DNA of 64,000 nt from Mercenaria mercenaria (lineage: Eukaryota > Mollusca > Bivalvia > Venerida > Veneridae): the NCBI RefSeq assembly GCF_021730395.1, contig NC_069362.1:92706001-92770000 (forward strand), in the 5' to 3' direction. Below the pieces are notes generated by a model. That model was not told where the DNA came from and did no database searches. It saw only the letters and a list, made by a program, of their open reading frames with translations. This document shows, in pieces, positions 25,740 to 38,340 of this stretch (its first letter is position 1; each line of letters starts with the position of its first letter). The position numbers and the translations under genes are program-made.

Positions 25740-26835
25740 AAACAATATTCAGTTCTTTCCAAAAACCGTTATGTTATGACCCAATCAAATAGTTTCCTTT
25801 GTCTACCAGAAAGGAACAGTTCTTATATCTTAATATTGAGATTTTGTACCTTTATAACAGACAGTAAACTAAAACAATAGACATTCATATGTGACTTCGG
25901 TGAGCTCAACAAAGCAATTTCAAGCACAAATATTAATGTGGAATGTAAAGTAAGTTACACGCTACAATATCCGACCAAGATACTTAAAAAGACAATGCAT
26001 TTGCAGAATAGAGAGATAAAAATAATTTTGACAGCTCGTGAAAACTAATGTCAAATTTTGACAGGTATATGATGACTCGTGACCTAATTAATTTTTTTCT
26101 GTTATTTCTAACTTCCAGTTTGATTTTCATAAAATGGGTATTCTATATTGTAGCTTACAACTCATAAATTAAAACAATAAAAGAATATATTGTTACCTCA
26201 CTGTCGTTTTGTCTATCCAAGTCACGTACGAATTCCTATTGTTTCAGTCATTTGTCACTAATTAGAGCAACTCGCAGTATTGCGATTATACAAAACACAT
26301 CCCTTATTTTCACATAGATATTGAGGATTTATCTAATGAGCACATTTATTGGAAACACAATTTCAATACCTATTGTGCATTGTAATAATGTTAAACTATC
26401 TCAGCCGTAACGTGTCCTTAATGTGCAAAAATAGATGATGTTATACTACTCAAGGTTCAAGCAAAGCACATGTACTCTGACTCTGGTGCTGGACTGATTT
26501 AAGTAACCAGTTGCATTTTAGGCCAGCGAGTGTATCTTACCTCACAAAAACTTGTTTAAATAAATATTAATTATTAATTAAGATTCTTCAAAAAATGGTT
26601 GACATATTTAATCTCTAACATTTTTTTTGATGACACACTGTACATCCAAAATCTGGCAACAATGAGTTGGATGGCATCAAAGGACACCCCTGACTTGATC
26701 TAATAATATTTAATACTTTGAACTTTTATGTCACTGTATTAAGGGGGGCCAGAAACCATGGATATACATTATTAAACATAATTGATACTTATGTATATAA
26801 TTATATGTATTTCGGTGAATTGAAATTTTTCTACA
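22455..26835. other. AT-rich intergenic DNA
   Basis: No gene was recognised. A short relic of a composite repeat lies at about 22915-23010 (TTGATGAAGATCCATCAAGC, CTCATGAGAAGAAGTCG). An A33 run lies at 25706-25738. An AATAAA at about 23151 could end the Kir B transcript. The other open frames here are short and show no family signal. Confidence 0.45.
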
Positions 26836-27204
26836 CTACACGCAGCCACAGGGAAACACTGCAGCAATTACAAGGCAGAGACTGAAGCACTCATGAAGGC
26901 CGTCTCAATGATTGAAGACTCGGCAGAAGAAAGCTCCTCAGTCGTCTTTCTCACAGATGCACTGTCTGTCATGGAAGCTCTGATCAACAATAAAGCTCCG
27001 CAGCCAGCCAGGAGAATGCAGAGCCTGAGTATAACCTGCAAAGTAGCACTTCAGTGGATTCCATCCCATTGTGGACTTGCAGGCAATGAAGAGGCAGACA
27101 AACTGGCTAAGCTAGGAGCTCAGTAACAACCAACAGAACCTGTGAGTTACAAGGAGAAAGTCACCATCATCAAGGCACTAACGAGACAATGCATTATCAA
27201 TTGA
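26836..27204 (+). pseudogene. LINE RNase H domain fragment
   Basis: The frame reads CSNYKAETEALMKAV, VVFLTDALSVMEAL and VALQWIPSHCGLAGNEEADK. These carry the Glu, the second Asp and the last Asp of an RNase H active site of the kind found at the C terminus of some non-LTR retrotransposon polyproteins. The N-terminal strand with the first Asp is missing. A TAA at 27124-27126 interrupts the frame, which then continues (QPTEPVSYKEKVTIIKAL) to a TGA at 27202. No reverse transcriptase is next to it, so this is a truncated, dead LINE piece. Confidence 0.85.
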
Positions 27205-28622
27205 AACAAACTTGTGCAAACTTGTTTCCGAAGTTAGCATTGTAATAAATTGTACATTTGACAACAAGGATCAGCTCTTTTTACAGACTTAATAGTCATT
27301 TTATTTTTGTTGTTGATAACTGCTTTGTCTATATTGAAATGGCTATTTCATGGGACACGAATTTATGGAATTCAACTTTTGAAGATAAAAACGATGGTAT
27401 TTATCGGCTTGTTAGAAATTAATTACACAGCTATGAAAATTAGTCCCCCACAAGTATTTACGACTTTGCAGTGTTTTTCGGCCATTTTTCTGCATAAGTT
27501 AACAGGTCATAGAGCTGTCAGTCAATTTATTTTCAATTAATATTTTGTCAGGGATAAAAAAGTGAAAATTTAGTTGGAAAATGAAATGTTCATTGATATG
27601 AATAGTTGTATGCATGAAATTAAGAAAAAATACTCATTTTGCTCTTAAAATTTAAAACTGCATCTTTTAGTCAGGCTAGAGAACTGCTTTGCATATGTAT
27701 TTATATACTAATGATGTTTATGTGCATATAAAGTTATGTCAATGTACATAGGGCTTCTTGCTAGGACTTGAACCTAGAATTCTTACAAAAGTAAGTGTGT
27801 TTCTTTACACTACAAGAAGTGATCCCTTGCTTAGCAACAGAGACATTTATTTAAATACAAAATATTGCATATGTATATTATCCTTCAGAAACAGACACAT
27901 TTACTATAAATTAAAACTATATTCTATAACAGTAATTGGATTTTGGACTGTTGGAACGAAATGAATGGAATATTTCGATGGTTAGAGAAACTGATGAAAA
28001 CGATGTATGCCAATCAAAGCGAATGTTTTAGAAGTAATTATTGACAAATGAATTCGGCTGAGCATAAAGATTACCACGGGTTTTCACCAGAAATGAACAA
28101 ATTCTTCATTTTTTTCTTTACCCGTTTCCATTTTGGTCCACACGGTCCGCCATCTTTTCTCGAACTGCAATAAATTTCGGATACAACAAACCGAACAAAC
28201 CGCCTCCAGGGGCAGTTTGGTCGGTTTGACAAACCGGTTAGCGGTTTTTGAAAACAAATGACACAAACCTTTTCGAGATCAAAACCAGTTTTACAAAACA
28301 AATCGAAAGTTTGGCAAACCGGTTTGAAACCGAACTGAGTTTGTTACAAACAAAAGCGCCCATAGTGTTTCAATTTAACACTAATTTAGGAAGCCAGCAC
28401 ATTTCCAAACGGTTAATCATAACTTACAAAAAATCAAAAAAGTAGCCTTTTTGGAAGTACTGGGCACATTTACAATTTCTGAAAGATATAGATTGTCCAT
28501 ATTCAAAGTAACATCAACATTTAATAAATATGTTCTCCAAAAGAAATCGCGAGGCTTTACAAAACTGATCACAAGTCTAAAAAATGTGTTTCATCATGCA
28601 AAAAAAAGTTAGCATTTTCTCT
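27205..28622. other. AT-rich DNA with AAACCGG-rich patch
   Basis: No gene was recognised. At 28180-28340 the motif ACAAACCGGTT or near variants occurs repeatedly in both orientations (CAAACCG, CGGTTTG). At about 27755-27830 there is a minus-strand B-box-like stretch (GGTTCAAGTCC), too weak to call a tRNA. Confidence 0.4.
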
Positions 28623-28626
28623 TTAA

Positions 28627-30374
28627 GGTATTAGGTCACTAATAGTAATGTTTACTAAATGGCCTTTGCTTGGTATATTCTGAAAAGTAACCGTGTTTTG
28701 CACTATTTTGCAATTTTTAAACAACTTTTATCGTGCAGTTTTTTTATAAATTTTGTATAACTTATGGTACCTCCTCGAGCTCAAGTAGAGACAAATTTCA
28801 AAGTGATAGCCACTGTCCAAAACGTTTGCAGAGAACTCATTTTACCATCAATTTTAATAAAAGAAACATCAAACTATTGGTAAACAATTATAAAACACAA
28901 AATAAAAATGTCAATATGATTTTTTCTTTGGTGTCTCAAGTAAACGGATTTAATGAGATAGAGTTCATACTTCTACATTGAAAAAAATAGGTCGAATGCT
29001 GTGTTTCTGTTTTGAATTTTGCTTACTCCATTTAAAAATAACATGAGGGCAGACGTAAAACCTACCTAAATTTCTTTCACAATATATAATCTAAGAGTGA
29101 CAGCAAAATAGAGAACTTTCACCGCATGTAACTCAATATTTTTAAACGGATGTATAACTCAACCCCTTCTGTTTAAGTGGTAAATTCACTTTGAACACCA
29201 AGAAATCGCTTATAAGATTCATTTTTTTTCCATTTTTAGCTCGACTATTCATAGAATAGTAGAGCTATTGGACTCGCCCATGCGTCGGCGTCCGCGTCCC
29301 GATTTGGTTAAGTTTTTGTATGTAAGCTGGTATCTCAGCAACCACTTGTGGGAATGGATTGAAACTTCACACACTTATTCACTGTGATAAACTGACTTAC
29401 ATTGCACAGGTTCCATAACTCTGTTTTGCTTTTTTTACAAAATTATGCCCCTTTTTTGACTTAGAATTTTTTGGTTAAGGTTTTGTATGTAAGCTGGTAT
29501 CTCAGTAACCACTTGTGGGAATGGGTTGAAACTTCACACACTTATTTACTGTGATAAACTGACTTACATTGCACAGGTTCCATAACTCTATTTTGCTTTT
29601 TTACAAAATTATTCCCCTTTTTCAACTTAGATTTTTTTGGTTAAGGTTTTGTATGTAAGCTGGTATCTCAGTACTCACTAATGGGAATGGATTGAAACTT
29701 CAAACACTTGTTCACTGTCATGATCTGACATGCAAAAAGCAGGTCCCATAACTTTATTTTGCTTTTTTACAAAATTATGCCTCTTTTTCAACATAGATAT
29801 TTTTGGTTAAGTTTTTGTATGTAAGCTGGTATCTCAGTATCCACTAATGGGAAAGGATTGAGACTTCACACACTAGTTCACTGTCATGATATGACATGCA
29901 GTGAAAAGGGTCAATAACTCAACTTCGCATTTTACAAAATTATGCCCCTTTTTCAACTTAGGAGTTTTGGGTTAAATTCTTATATGTAAGCTGGTATCTC
30001 AGTACCCACTAATGGGAATGGATTGAAACTTCATACACTTGTCCACTGTCATGAGCTGATAAGCACTATGCAGGTTCCATAACCCTATTTTACTTTTTTA
30101 CTAAATTATGCCCCTTTTTCGACTTTCGTATTCATTCAAGCAACAAGGCTGTTGTAGTTGAGCGTTGCTGTCCTCCGACAGCTCTTGTTGTACAAGAAAT
30201 CAATAATAAGTCTTGAAAGAAGTAAAAACTTACTAGGAAAAGGAAAATAAGGAAAAAAAAATTGGTCCCAGTAGGGCTTGAACCTACGCCCCCCTAAGAA
30301 TTGCAGTAAAAGTAGGTTATGGTAAGAATTAAATACTCTTCAAAGAGGAGGTTCTCTATTAGTGATCTAATACC
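28627..30374. mobile_element. TTAA-flanked DNA element with ~25-bp inverted ends
   Basis: TTAA flanks both sides (28623-28626 and 30375-30378). The ends are inverted: GGTATTAGGTCACTAATAG against GGTATTAGATCACTAATAG read from the right. A TTAA target is used by piggyBac- and Kolobok-type DNA transposons; no transposase is present. About 800 bases belong to the element. The rest is the composite repeat 29238-30189, which is absent from the related inverted copy at 37560-38166, so it was inserted later. Confidence 0.75.
29238..30189 (+). repeat. Composite repeat, AGCTCGACTATTC family, copy 1
   Basis: The 5' end has a palindrome (AGCTCGACTATTC, then GAATAGTAGAGCT) followed by GCGTCGGCGTCCGCGTCC. 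Five to six ~170-bp units follow (TTGTATGTAAGCTGGTATCT, ACAAAATTATGCCCCTTTTT). The 3' end is a hairpin, GCTGTCCTCCGACAGC, then TCTTGTT. It is nearly identical over long stretches to the split copy at 44097-51058. The layout resembles pearl/HINE-type bivalve elements (inference). Confidence 0.85.
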
Positions 30375-30378
30375 TTAA

Positions 30379-33050
30379 AATGTTTTAGGCATGAAGGGGG
30401 CAATTAGCCGGATATGCCTCCGTGGTCCACTCGAATGTAGTCCATATCAATATATAGTGCAATTTTCCCGCCTAGTAAAGGCCATTTTCATGCCAGATAT
30501 AAGCTTTATTGATGCTTGATTGTAAAAAGGAATGTCCGCAGATGATTTTAAGCTACGTTATATGCTTCAAAAGTTGATTGGAAGCTGCCTTATAAAATGA
30601 AAGTGAAAGTAGGTATTTCCTGATGTCTACCTACGCAATATTAACGTTTTCATCACGTGTCTCAGTCACGTGACCATGGTTTCACTGCATTACTGCATTA
30701 TGGTCAACCCCATATTTTTTGGGTATATTTTGATTGCCTAAAGACAGACCTTTTAGACAAGGGTAGTCTCGCAGGAAGTGAAAGGCTAGAAATCTTGATA
30801 AAAATATGTTGTAAGTTGTTAATTTAATATAGAAAATAATAGCGGAGGCATTTAATACCATCATACCTTTACCAATTGAAAAAGCTACCAGTTTTTCTTG
30901 AGATTATGTGGTAAATTAATATTAAGAGTAGAAAATCGTATGTGATGTTAATCAAACACTTGTAATGTTTATTTAAATGGTTCGGAATTCTGGATGGTCA
31001 AAAAAAACCCAAACAGATTAACATCAGAGATCTCATTGTACTTTAGAGCAATACCTCTGCACGTTGTCTTTTATTGCAGTTAGACAAAAGTCAAAAGATG
31101 AGATTTTTTAGTGCGTAACGTTGAATTAGTAAAGTGCAAATTAAATTGGGTTTTGTGAAATTTTGGAAACCGGTAAAGAGTGGGGAGCTTTAATTGATTA
31201 TTATCTTTTCTGACTATGAAATTACTAACACTTTTTCCAGTCCCAAAGTATGAAAATTAAGTGGAAAACCCTTCGGTTATAGCGAACAGACATAATAAAA
31301 ATTATTGAAAATCGGAAATAAACAGAATTGCTGATGACGTCGGAGTAATCTCGGCACTTTCACGTGCTTTCATGCACTTGAATAAAACAAATGATTTCAT
31401 TTCTATGATCTTTAGTTTGTTAATTCAAGGATACGATAAAAAGAAAATATATAATATTTATCAAATACTATACGATAGTAGACTTGGGATTATAATATTG
31501 GTCATTATTAGTCTAGATAGTTTCGTAACGATGGAAATATCCTAATAAATGTGCTAATTACGCGTGATTAACAATGGCAAACAGTCCAGTTTACCTAATT
31601 TCCAATTGTAAAAATCATAGCAGGTGCTAAAATAGACAATAGCAAAATTATAGGTATAATTTACACTTTAATCTATATGTAAGACGCCTTGTCTAGTGTA
31701 TGCAAAATAGAAAATTGAACATTTATTTTATATTACTATTGATGCCTATTCACATAAAATGCAGTTGAGCAAGGTAAGGGGAGTAACTGCAATATATCTT
31801 TTAGTCATAATGTAGCGCTCTGTAAAAACAAGATAGAAATAACCGACAAAAAATAAACAAAAACTACGGTCATTCTTACTGACGTACAATTTGACTTAGT
31901 TTAGGTTTATAGGCCGTGTTTCAACACTTTTTCAGTCACATACATGCAGGCAGTTTACCTTACCACCTCTCTAGAAAAGGACCGGTACTAGACTCGCAAC
32001 ATTCTCACATACAGATTTATGGTCGGCCCGGAGAGGTGAACACATAGCCCTTTTCAAATGTCAGTCAAATAGTTTTCGCTATACAAATTGTGTTCGTTAT
32101 ACAAACTTCGGTTACAAGGAATTAGTTCGCTATACGGATATAAGGAACCTCGGTTATAAGGAACAACCTTTAGAGGTCCCAAGCTGTTCCTTATAAGCGA
32201 GGTTTACTGTACATTAATCCACGCAGCAGCTGACAGGGTGTTGAATCGTTTACAAATAGATTCTGAGATATTGATGACATTGTATATAAAAAAGCAATAC
32301 AATCAGCACGAACAAATTGGTGGAAAATAGAAAGAAAATGAAGCAAGACAGGTTCTGAGAATGTATATGATAAAAAGGTCATTAAACGGTTGGCGTGCCT
32401 TCTTGTTTTAGCGAAATACCAAGTTTCATAATGAAAGGGACTGGTGTCCAGATTTTAGCAAAAAACTGATTTCACTTTAAAATTGAAGTGTGGTCATCTT
32501 ATGAACATTAGAACATGAGCTTTGTTTCTAAACTATCTTCAAAAATTTTAAAAATGCTGAATAAAAAAAAGCATATCTGTGTTGGGAATTGAACCCGGGT
32601 TGCCTCGGCAATAAAAACGCTTTACTACCATCTCAACCAATACACCACATGGGATTTCGCACTCAACTGCTTTATAGGCAAGGCAGTTTACCTTCTGCAT
32701 CATTTACAATCGCTTTCTTATTTTGAATGGAAATAAAATTGGAAAAATTAGCAAAATGATCTAATTCTCATGTGTTTCCATAGCATATAACCTGTCAGTA
32801 ACTAAACTTCAAAGTATAGCAATAATTTCCTGATATTTTAATTTTTTTCTTTTTTCTTTATTGTCATTTGATTTGTAGGTCAGTCTCTTTAAAGCCGATG
32901 ACAATTATGTACTATGTGTGCCGTTATGACAAGAAAGCACAACCAAGCATATATCTTCATGTACCGCTCATCTCAATACTGATGAGCATCACGGCAGGTG
33001 GTGTTGTTGGTAATTTGGACAGATCAAGCTTACTTAACCACTTCTGAAAA
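30379..33050. other. AT-rich DNA with tRNA-like and transposon-end fragments
   Basis: No gene was recognised. A minus-strand tRNA-like relic lies at about 32586-32652 (B-box-like GGGTTCAATTCCC; A-box-like TGGTTGAGATGG). A probable DNA-transposon end lies at about 32042-32213. Confidence 0.4.
32042..32213. mobile_element. Solo end of a DNA transposon, possibly pogo/Tigger-like
   Basis: Repeated TTCGCTATAC, CGGTTATAAGGAAC and GGTCCCAAGCTGTTCCTTA modules finish with TATAAGCGAGGTTTACTGTA. Such GGTTATAAGGAA-type subterminal modules next to a TA-ending tip are typical of pogo-like elements. The partner end was not found in the window. Confidence 0.4.
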
Positions 33051-33980
33051 AAAGTACATGCCATCCTTATTGCTACGTTTGAATGGAAATGGCAACTGAT
33101 ACATAATATCTGGGTAGATGTTTGGTCATTTTTTATACCTGTATGTTATGGACCGGACAAGAACAAATTCTATTGACGTTTGACCTAAGACCGTGACCTT
33201 GATCTGTGTTACGGGTCTGAGTGTTTGTGCAAGACAAGTTGTTTCATTCTAGGAACCATTGGTGCAAAAAATATTAAACTCCCTTGATGGATGACAAAGT
33301 TATTGCTTGTACAGGAATATAGCCCTATTGAAATTTTACCTCCGTATGTGGCATTGACCTTTGAGTTAGAGATGTCGTCTCATTATGGGGAACATTTGTA
33401 TCAAGTAATATTAAAATCATTTGATGGAAGACAAAGGTATGGTCTGGACAGGAAAAAAAACATTTTGACGTTTGACCTTGATCTCTGGGCTTGTGGTCTG
33501 GGTGTTGTGCATGACACGTCATTTCATTATGGTAACATTTGTGCCATGTGGTATTAGAATCCCTACAAAGATGAAAGATATGGACCGGACAGAAAAAAAA
33601 ATACTTCTGACGTTTGACCTCCAAGTTGACCATGGCCTCTGAGCTAGGAATCTGGGTACTTCGTCTCATTAAGGGAGATATTTTTGCCAAGTAATCTTAA
33701 AATTGCTTCAAGGATGACAGTGTGTTATGGACTGGACAGGAAAAAAACACTACTGACCTTAGACCTTCAAGTGTGAACTTGACCTTTAAGATGGGGTTCT
33801 GGGAGTGCCAAGTTATATTAGAATCCCTTGGAAGATGGTTGACTTGCAGACCGGACAGAAAAAAAAACATGTTTACCTTTGTGCCAAATGATATTAAAAT
33901 TCCTTAGTTACAGACCGGACACGAACCCGTGACGAACGATCGAACAGACGGACAGACGGACGCTGCAGTTACTAAATGCC
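33051..33980. repeat. Composite tandem repeat, second copy of the GACCTTTGACC family
   Basis: Units contain ATGGACCGGACAAGAAC, GTTTGACCT, GTTGTTTCATTCTAGG and ATCCCTTGGAAGATGG. The period is about 140-150 bases, and the end is GAACAGACGGACAGACGGAC. It shares its units with 15300-15780. Open frames on both strands come from the repeat. Confidence 0.7.
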
Positions 33981-34382
33981 GCCACTGAGGGGGAGAGGGA
34001 ATGATAAAAAACAGGTAAGTCTATTCAAAGTCACTGCTAAGAGCACCATTTCACCCGCCATACTGCGTTGCTGCTTGACGTTGACGAAACAACGCGTCGA
34101 TGTTCCGGTCACCGAGACCATTATGATTATATGCCCTATGAGGTGCGGCTGCATTATGGATCCGTAAGGGCGACAAAATGGTCGTTTTCAACGTCTTTTT
34201 CATTATTTAAAGTAAGGTATATAATAAACAGTAAAACTATTTACAAAAAAGGTAATAATGCGCATTCGCCGACTAATAATAAGTGCAGTGCTTTTCACTA
34301 GACATCCTAAACAGATACATATGTAAATTAGCTATATATGAATATATATTACAGACATAAAAAGATTTAGATGCAAAACATT

Positions 34383-36139
34383 AACAAGAGGACCATGATG
34401 GTCCTGAATCACTCACCTCTTCCCACATGATCCAGTTTTGAGTATGACGTCGTTTTTTCTATTATTTGACATAGTGACCTAGTTTTTGAGCTCATGTGAC
34501 CCAGTTTTGAACTTGACCTAGATATTATCAAGATAAAAATTCAGACCAATGTTCATGAAGATCCATTTAAAAATATGGTCTCTAGAGAGGTCACAAGGTT
34601 TTCCTATTATTTGACCTATTGACCTAGTTTTCAAGGCACGTGACCCAGTTTCAAACTTGACCTAGATATCATCAAGGTGAACATTCTGACCAATTTTCAT
34701 GAAGATCCATTCAAGGGTATGGCCTCTAGAGAGGTCACAAGGTTTTTCTATTTCAAGACCTACTGACCTAGTTTTTGATCGCAGTTGACCCAGTTTCGAA
34801 CTTGACCTGGATATCATCAAGATAAACATTCAGACCAACTTTCATACAGATCCCATGAAAAAATATGGCCTCTAGAGAGGTCACAACGGTTTTTCATTAT
34901 TTGACCTACTGACCTACTTTTTAACGGCACGTGACCCACTTTCCAACTTGACCTAGATATCATCAAGATAAATATTTAGACCAACTTTCATACAGATCCC
35001 ATGGAAAATATGGCCTCTAGAGAGGTCACAAGGTTTTTCTATTATTTGACCTACTGACCTAGTTTTTGACGGCACGTGACCCACTTTCGAACTTTTAGAT
35101 ATCATCAAGTTGAACACTCTGACCAACTTTCATGAAGATTTCTTGAAATATATGGCCTCTAGAGAGGTCACAAGGTTTTTCTATTTTTAGACCTACTGAC
35201 CTAGTTTTTGACGGCACGTGACCCAGTTTCGAAGCTGACCTAGATATTATCAAGATAAACATTCAGACCAACTTTCATATAGATCCCTTGAAAAATAGGG
35301 CCTTTAGAAAGGTCACAAGGTTTTTCTATTATTTGACCTACTGACCTAGTTTTTGATGGCACGTGACCCAGTTTCAAACTTGACCTAGATATCATCAAGA
35401 AGAACGTTCTGACCAATTTTCATGAAGATCTTGTGAAATATGTGGCCTCTAGAAAGGTCTCAAGCTTTTTATCTATTTTTAGACCTACTGACCTAGTTTT
35501 TGACCGCACGTGACCCAGTTTCGAACCTGACCTAGACATCATCAAGGTGAACATTCTGACCAATTTTCACGAAGATCTTATGAAATATATGGCCTCTAGA
35601 GAGATCACAAGGTTTTTCTATTTTTAGACCTCCTGACCTATTTTTTGACGGCACGTGACCCAGTTTCAAACTTGTTCTAGATATCATCAAGATGAACATT
35701 CTGACCAATTTTCATGAAGATTTTATGAAACATATGGCCTCTAGAGAGGTCACAAGGTTTTTCTATTTTTAGATCTACTGACCTAGTTTTTGACTGCACG
35801 TGACCCAGTTTCAAACTTGACCTAGATATCGTCAAGATGAACATTCTGACCAATTTTCATGAAGATCCATTGAAAATTATGGCCTCTAGAGAGGTCACAA
35901 GGTTTTTCTATTTTTAGACCTACTGACCTAGTTTTTGACGGCACGTGACCTAGTTTCGAACTTGACCTAGAATTTACCAAGATGAACATTCTGACCCATT
36001 TTCATAAAGATCCCATGAAAAATGTGACCTCTAGAGAGGTCACAAGGAAAAGTTTATGCACGCACGGACGCACGGACGACGGACGACGGACACCACGCGA
36101 TCACAAAAGCTCACCTTGTCACTTTGTGACAGGTGAGCT
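34383..36139 (-). repeat. Composite repeat, AGCTCACC family, inverted, ~140-bp tandem core
   Basis: Read on the minus strand, it starts with the palindrome AGCTCACCTGTCACAAAGTG and a GTCCGTCGTCCG run. About eleven units of ~140 bases follow (on plus: GGCCTCTAGAGAGGTCACAA, GACCTACTGACCTAG). It ends with a hairpin GGACCATCATGGTCC followed by TCTTGTT. The units are similar to each other, so the array is fairly young or has been homogenised. Confidence 0.85.
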
Positions 36140-36267
36140 CAAAAAAGAAAAAAGTGGAAAACCACAGGTCGCCTAACACGACATAAATGAAAATGTTGCT
36201 GACTCGTTTTGATTGAGCTTGTTCGTCGATGGACGTCCTCTAAGTAATAGTTATAGTATGTGTGAGA

Positions 36268-36413
36268 GTGTGTTACCAGGATATATCAGAGCTAGGGGTA
36301 CATCGAGGGTATTTTTCTCTGCACATATCGTCGAGGCCAGTAGGCCGAGACAGATATGTGAAGAGAAAAATAACGAGATGTACCCCTAGCTCTGATATAT
36401 CCTGGTAACACAC
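36268..36413. repeat. Foldback with ~60-bp arms
   Basis: The left arm starts GTGTGTTACCAGGATATATC and the right arm ends GATATATCCTGGTAACACAC. The arms also share AGAGCTAGGGGTACATC and TATTTTTCTCT, with few mismatches. It is probably a MITE. Confidence 0.85.
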
Positions 36414-37559
36414 GAGCACTACATATTATAACTGTTTTATCGCATAGTTTATAATTAAAATTTATATATCATTTTCATTTAAAACTGTTTATTATTATTT
36501 TTACTATTTTGAATTCCTTTCTGCGCCTCGCTGACTGAAACACTAAAACTTCTGTTTTAGAAAATGTGTTCCCCAGATAAAAGTACCCAACACATTTCTG
36601 CATTGGTTTTAAATCTTTGCATTTCATTGGCCAGACATATTGTAAAACTTGTTGTTTTGTTTGTAAAAAAAATCAAAGAAAAAGAAACATTTGAGAAATC
36701 TCAGAATTTCATATATTTCATGTATTTCTGAATTTGGCAATAACTATCAAGTTTTTGAAATATTCTAGTTTATTTATTCTTTTACTTTATAAATGTAGGT
36801 GTTTGTGACAATTCTTTCTCTGTGAACTGTAAACTGGAGCTAAAATCATCTTTTCTTTGAAAGGAAAAAATTATACTCCCTTGATAGGACCTCAATAGAG
36901 AAAAAGTGTTCCGATATATATCGGAACAGTTTTACTGTGCTGATATATATCGGAACACTTTTTTCTTATGAAACTCCATAGGGATTTCCGTGTTGATATA
37001 TATCGCAACAGTTTTGTAAGATATCAGCACAGTTTTGTAGTAATAATGTGTGTTACTATGTATAACATGCTGCAAAGATCAAAGGGAAATTGCCGCACTA
37101 TGCGATAACCCCGGGTTGTTCAAAACATTTACGCATGTTACAAGTCAAAATTAATTGGTCTGTTTGTAAACAAAGTCCTATTAAGAAAACTGAGCTATAG
37201 TTATCATATATAAGCCTTTGGGACAAATTATAAAACAGTGTATTTTTATCTTAGGTTCTAAATCGTGCATGCACCAATTTCACCCTGAATGTATGGCAAA
37301 TGAGGACGATACAGACGAACTTCCGTTTGAATGCAAATACAGTTAAATTAAACACAGATCCTAAAACAATTTGAACAGTTATAACACTGCACATTGCATC
37401 ATATATAAGAATGTTTACCAAATCAACGTTTCGGACATTAATCATGTAGAAAGTTGTCGAGATGTTCTGCTATGTTTCTGCAAATTTAGGTTTAGATACA
37501 GATGCTCTGTAAATACGAGTTATATGTTTTGTTTTAACACCTACTTAGACTATTTTTTT

Positions 37560-38166
37560 TCAGGAGGGCGTAGTATAGGTTCAAGCCCCACTAGGACCAA
37601 GCTTTTTTTCTTCTAGTAAGTTAAACTGTTTTGCAAGACTTATTATGGATTTAATGTATAAAAACCGAAATATTTCATTTGGTAAGTCATTTCTTGCTGT
37701 TTAAAGTGAATTTTACCTCTAATACAGAAGGGTGCAGGGTTAGACATCTTTGAAAATACTGAGTTACATGCGGTAAAAGTTCTTTATTTTGCCTTTACTG
37801 TTTAGTTTACATATTGTGGAAGAAATATAGGTTTTACTTCTACCCCATGGTTATATTTGAATGTACAGAGCAAACTTTAAAACAGCCTCACAGGACTCTC
37901 CCATATTTTTTCAGTGTTGGAGCTAAATTTCTGTCCGATTAAATTCTTTTACTTGAGGCTCCCCAGAAAAAAAATGTTATCAACAGTTTTATTTTGTGTT
38001 TTCAAATGTGTCTCTTGAGGAAATATCATAAATTATACAAAATTTTGAAAATCGACACATTAAAGGTTGTTTAAAAATTGCAACACAGTGCGAAACAATG
38101 TTTACTTTAAGACTGTATCAAGTTAATGTAATTATTTAAACATTACTATTACTAGGGTCCACTACC
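37560..38166. mobile_element. Inverted, truncated copy of the TTAA-flanked element
   Basis: The right end, CCACTACC then TTAA (38167-38170), mirrors the left end of the element at 28627. Shared interior blocks, read on the opposite strand, include ACCGCATGTAACTCA, CAGAAGGG and GGTTCAAGCCC. The other end is missing. It lacks the composite repeat and so serves as an empty site. Confidence 0.65.
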
Positions 38167-38340
38167 TTAATACACTATAGCGACAATACCTATACTGTAT
38201 GCGTATATAGTTCGGAATTATACACGTTAAAGCTGTTGGAATCACTTTATAAACTTAAAATGGCAATGTAAGTGGGTATTTCCGAACATTCAACATTATT
38301 GCTTAATTGTAGACTGCTTACTATAAAGTAGAAAAAAACT

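Larger units (their letters stand above)
36140..38340. other. AT-rich DNA upstream of cyclophilin A with foldbacks
   Basis: It holds a large hairpin (36268-36413), a patch of CGATATATATCGG palindromes (about 36908-37035), and an inverted partial copy of the TTAA element (37560-38166). No coding exon was recognised. Confidence 0.45.

Noticed and set aside
27755-27830. Possible minus-strand tRNA gene
   Set aside because: A B-box-like GGTTCAAGTCC is present but no convincing A box or acceptor-stem pairing could be made.
29238-30189. Canonical Helitron
   Set aside because: There is a 3' hairpin but no CTRR end and no TC 5' end; a Helentron/HINE-type element fits better but is unproven.
32586-32652. 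Possible minus-strand tRNA gene
   Set aside because: A- and B-box-like stretches exist, but the anticodon arm does not fold into a standard stem; more likely a SINE head or tRNA relic.
33325-33690. Minus-strand 121-codon frame
   Set aside because: It lies entirely within a tandem repeat, and similar frames appear in the sister repeat only where the units match.
34440-36050. Regularly spaced repeats resembling a CRISPR array
   Set aside because: The whole ~140-bp unit is repeated, there are no unique spacers, and the genome is eukaryotic.
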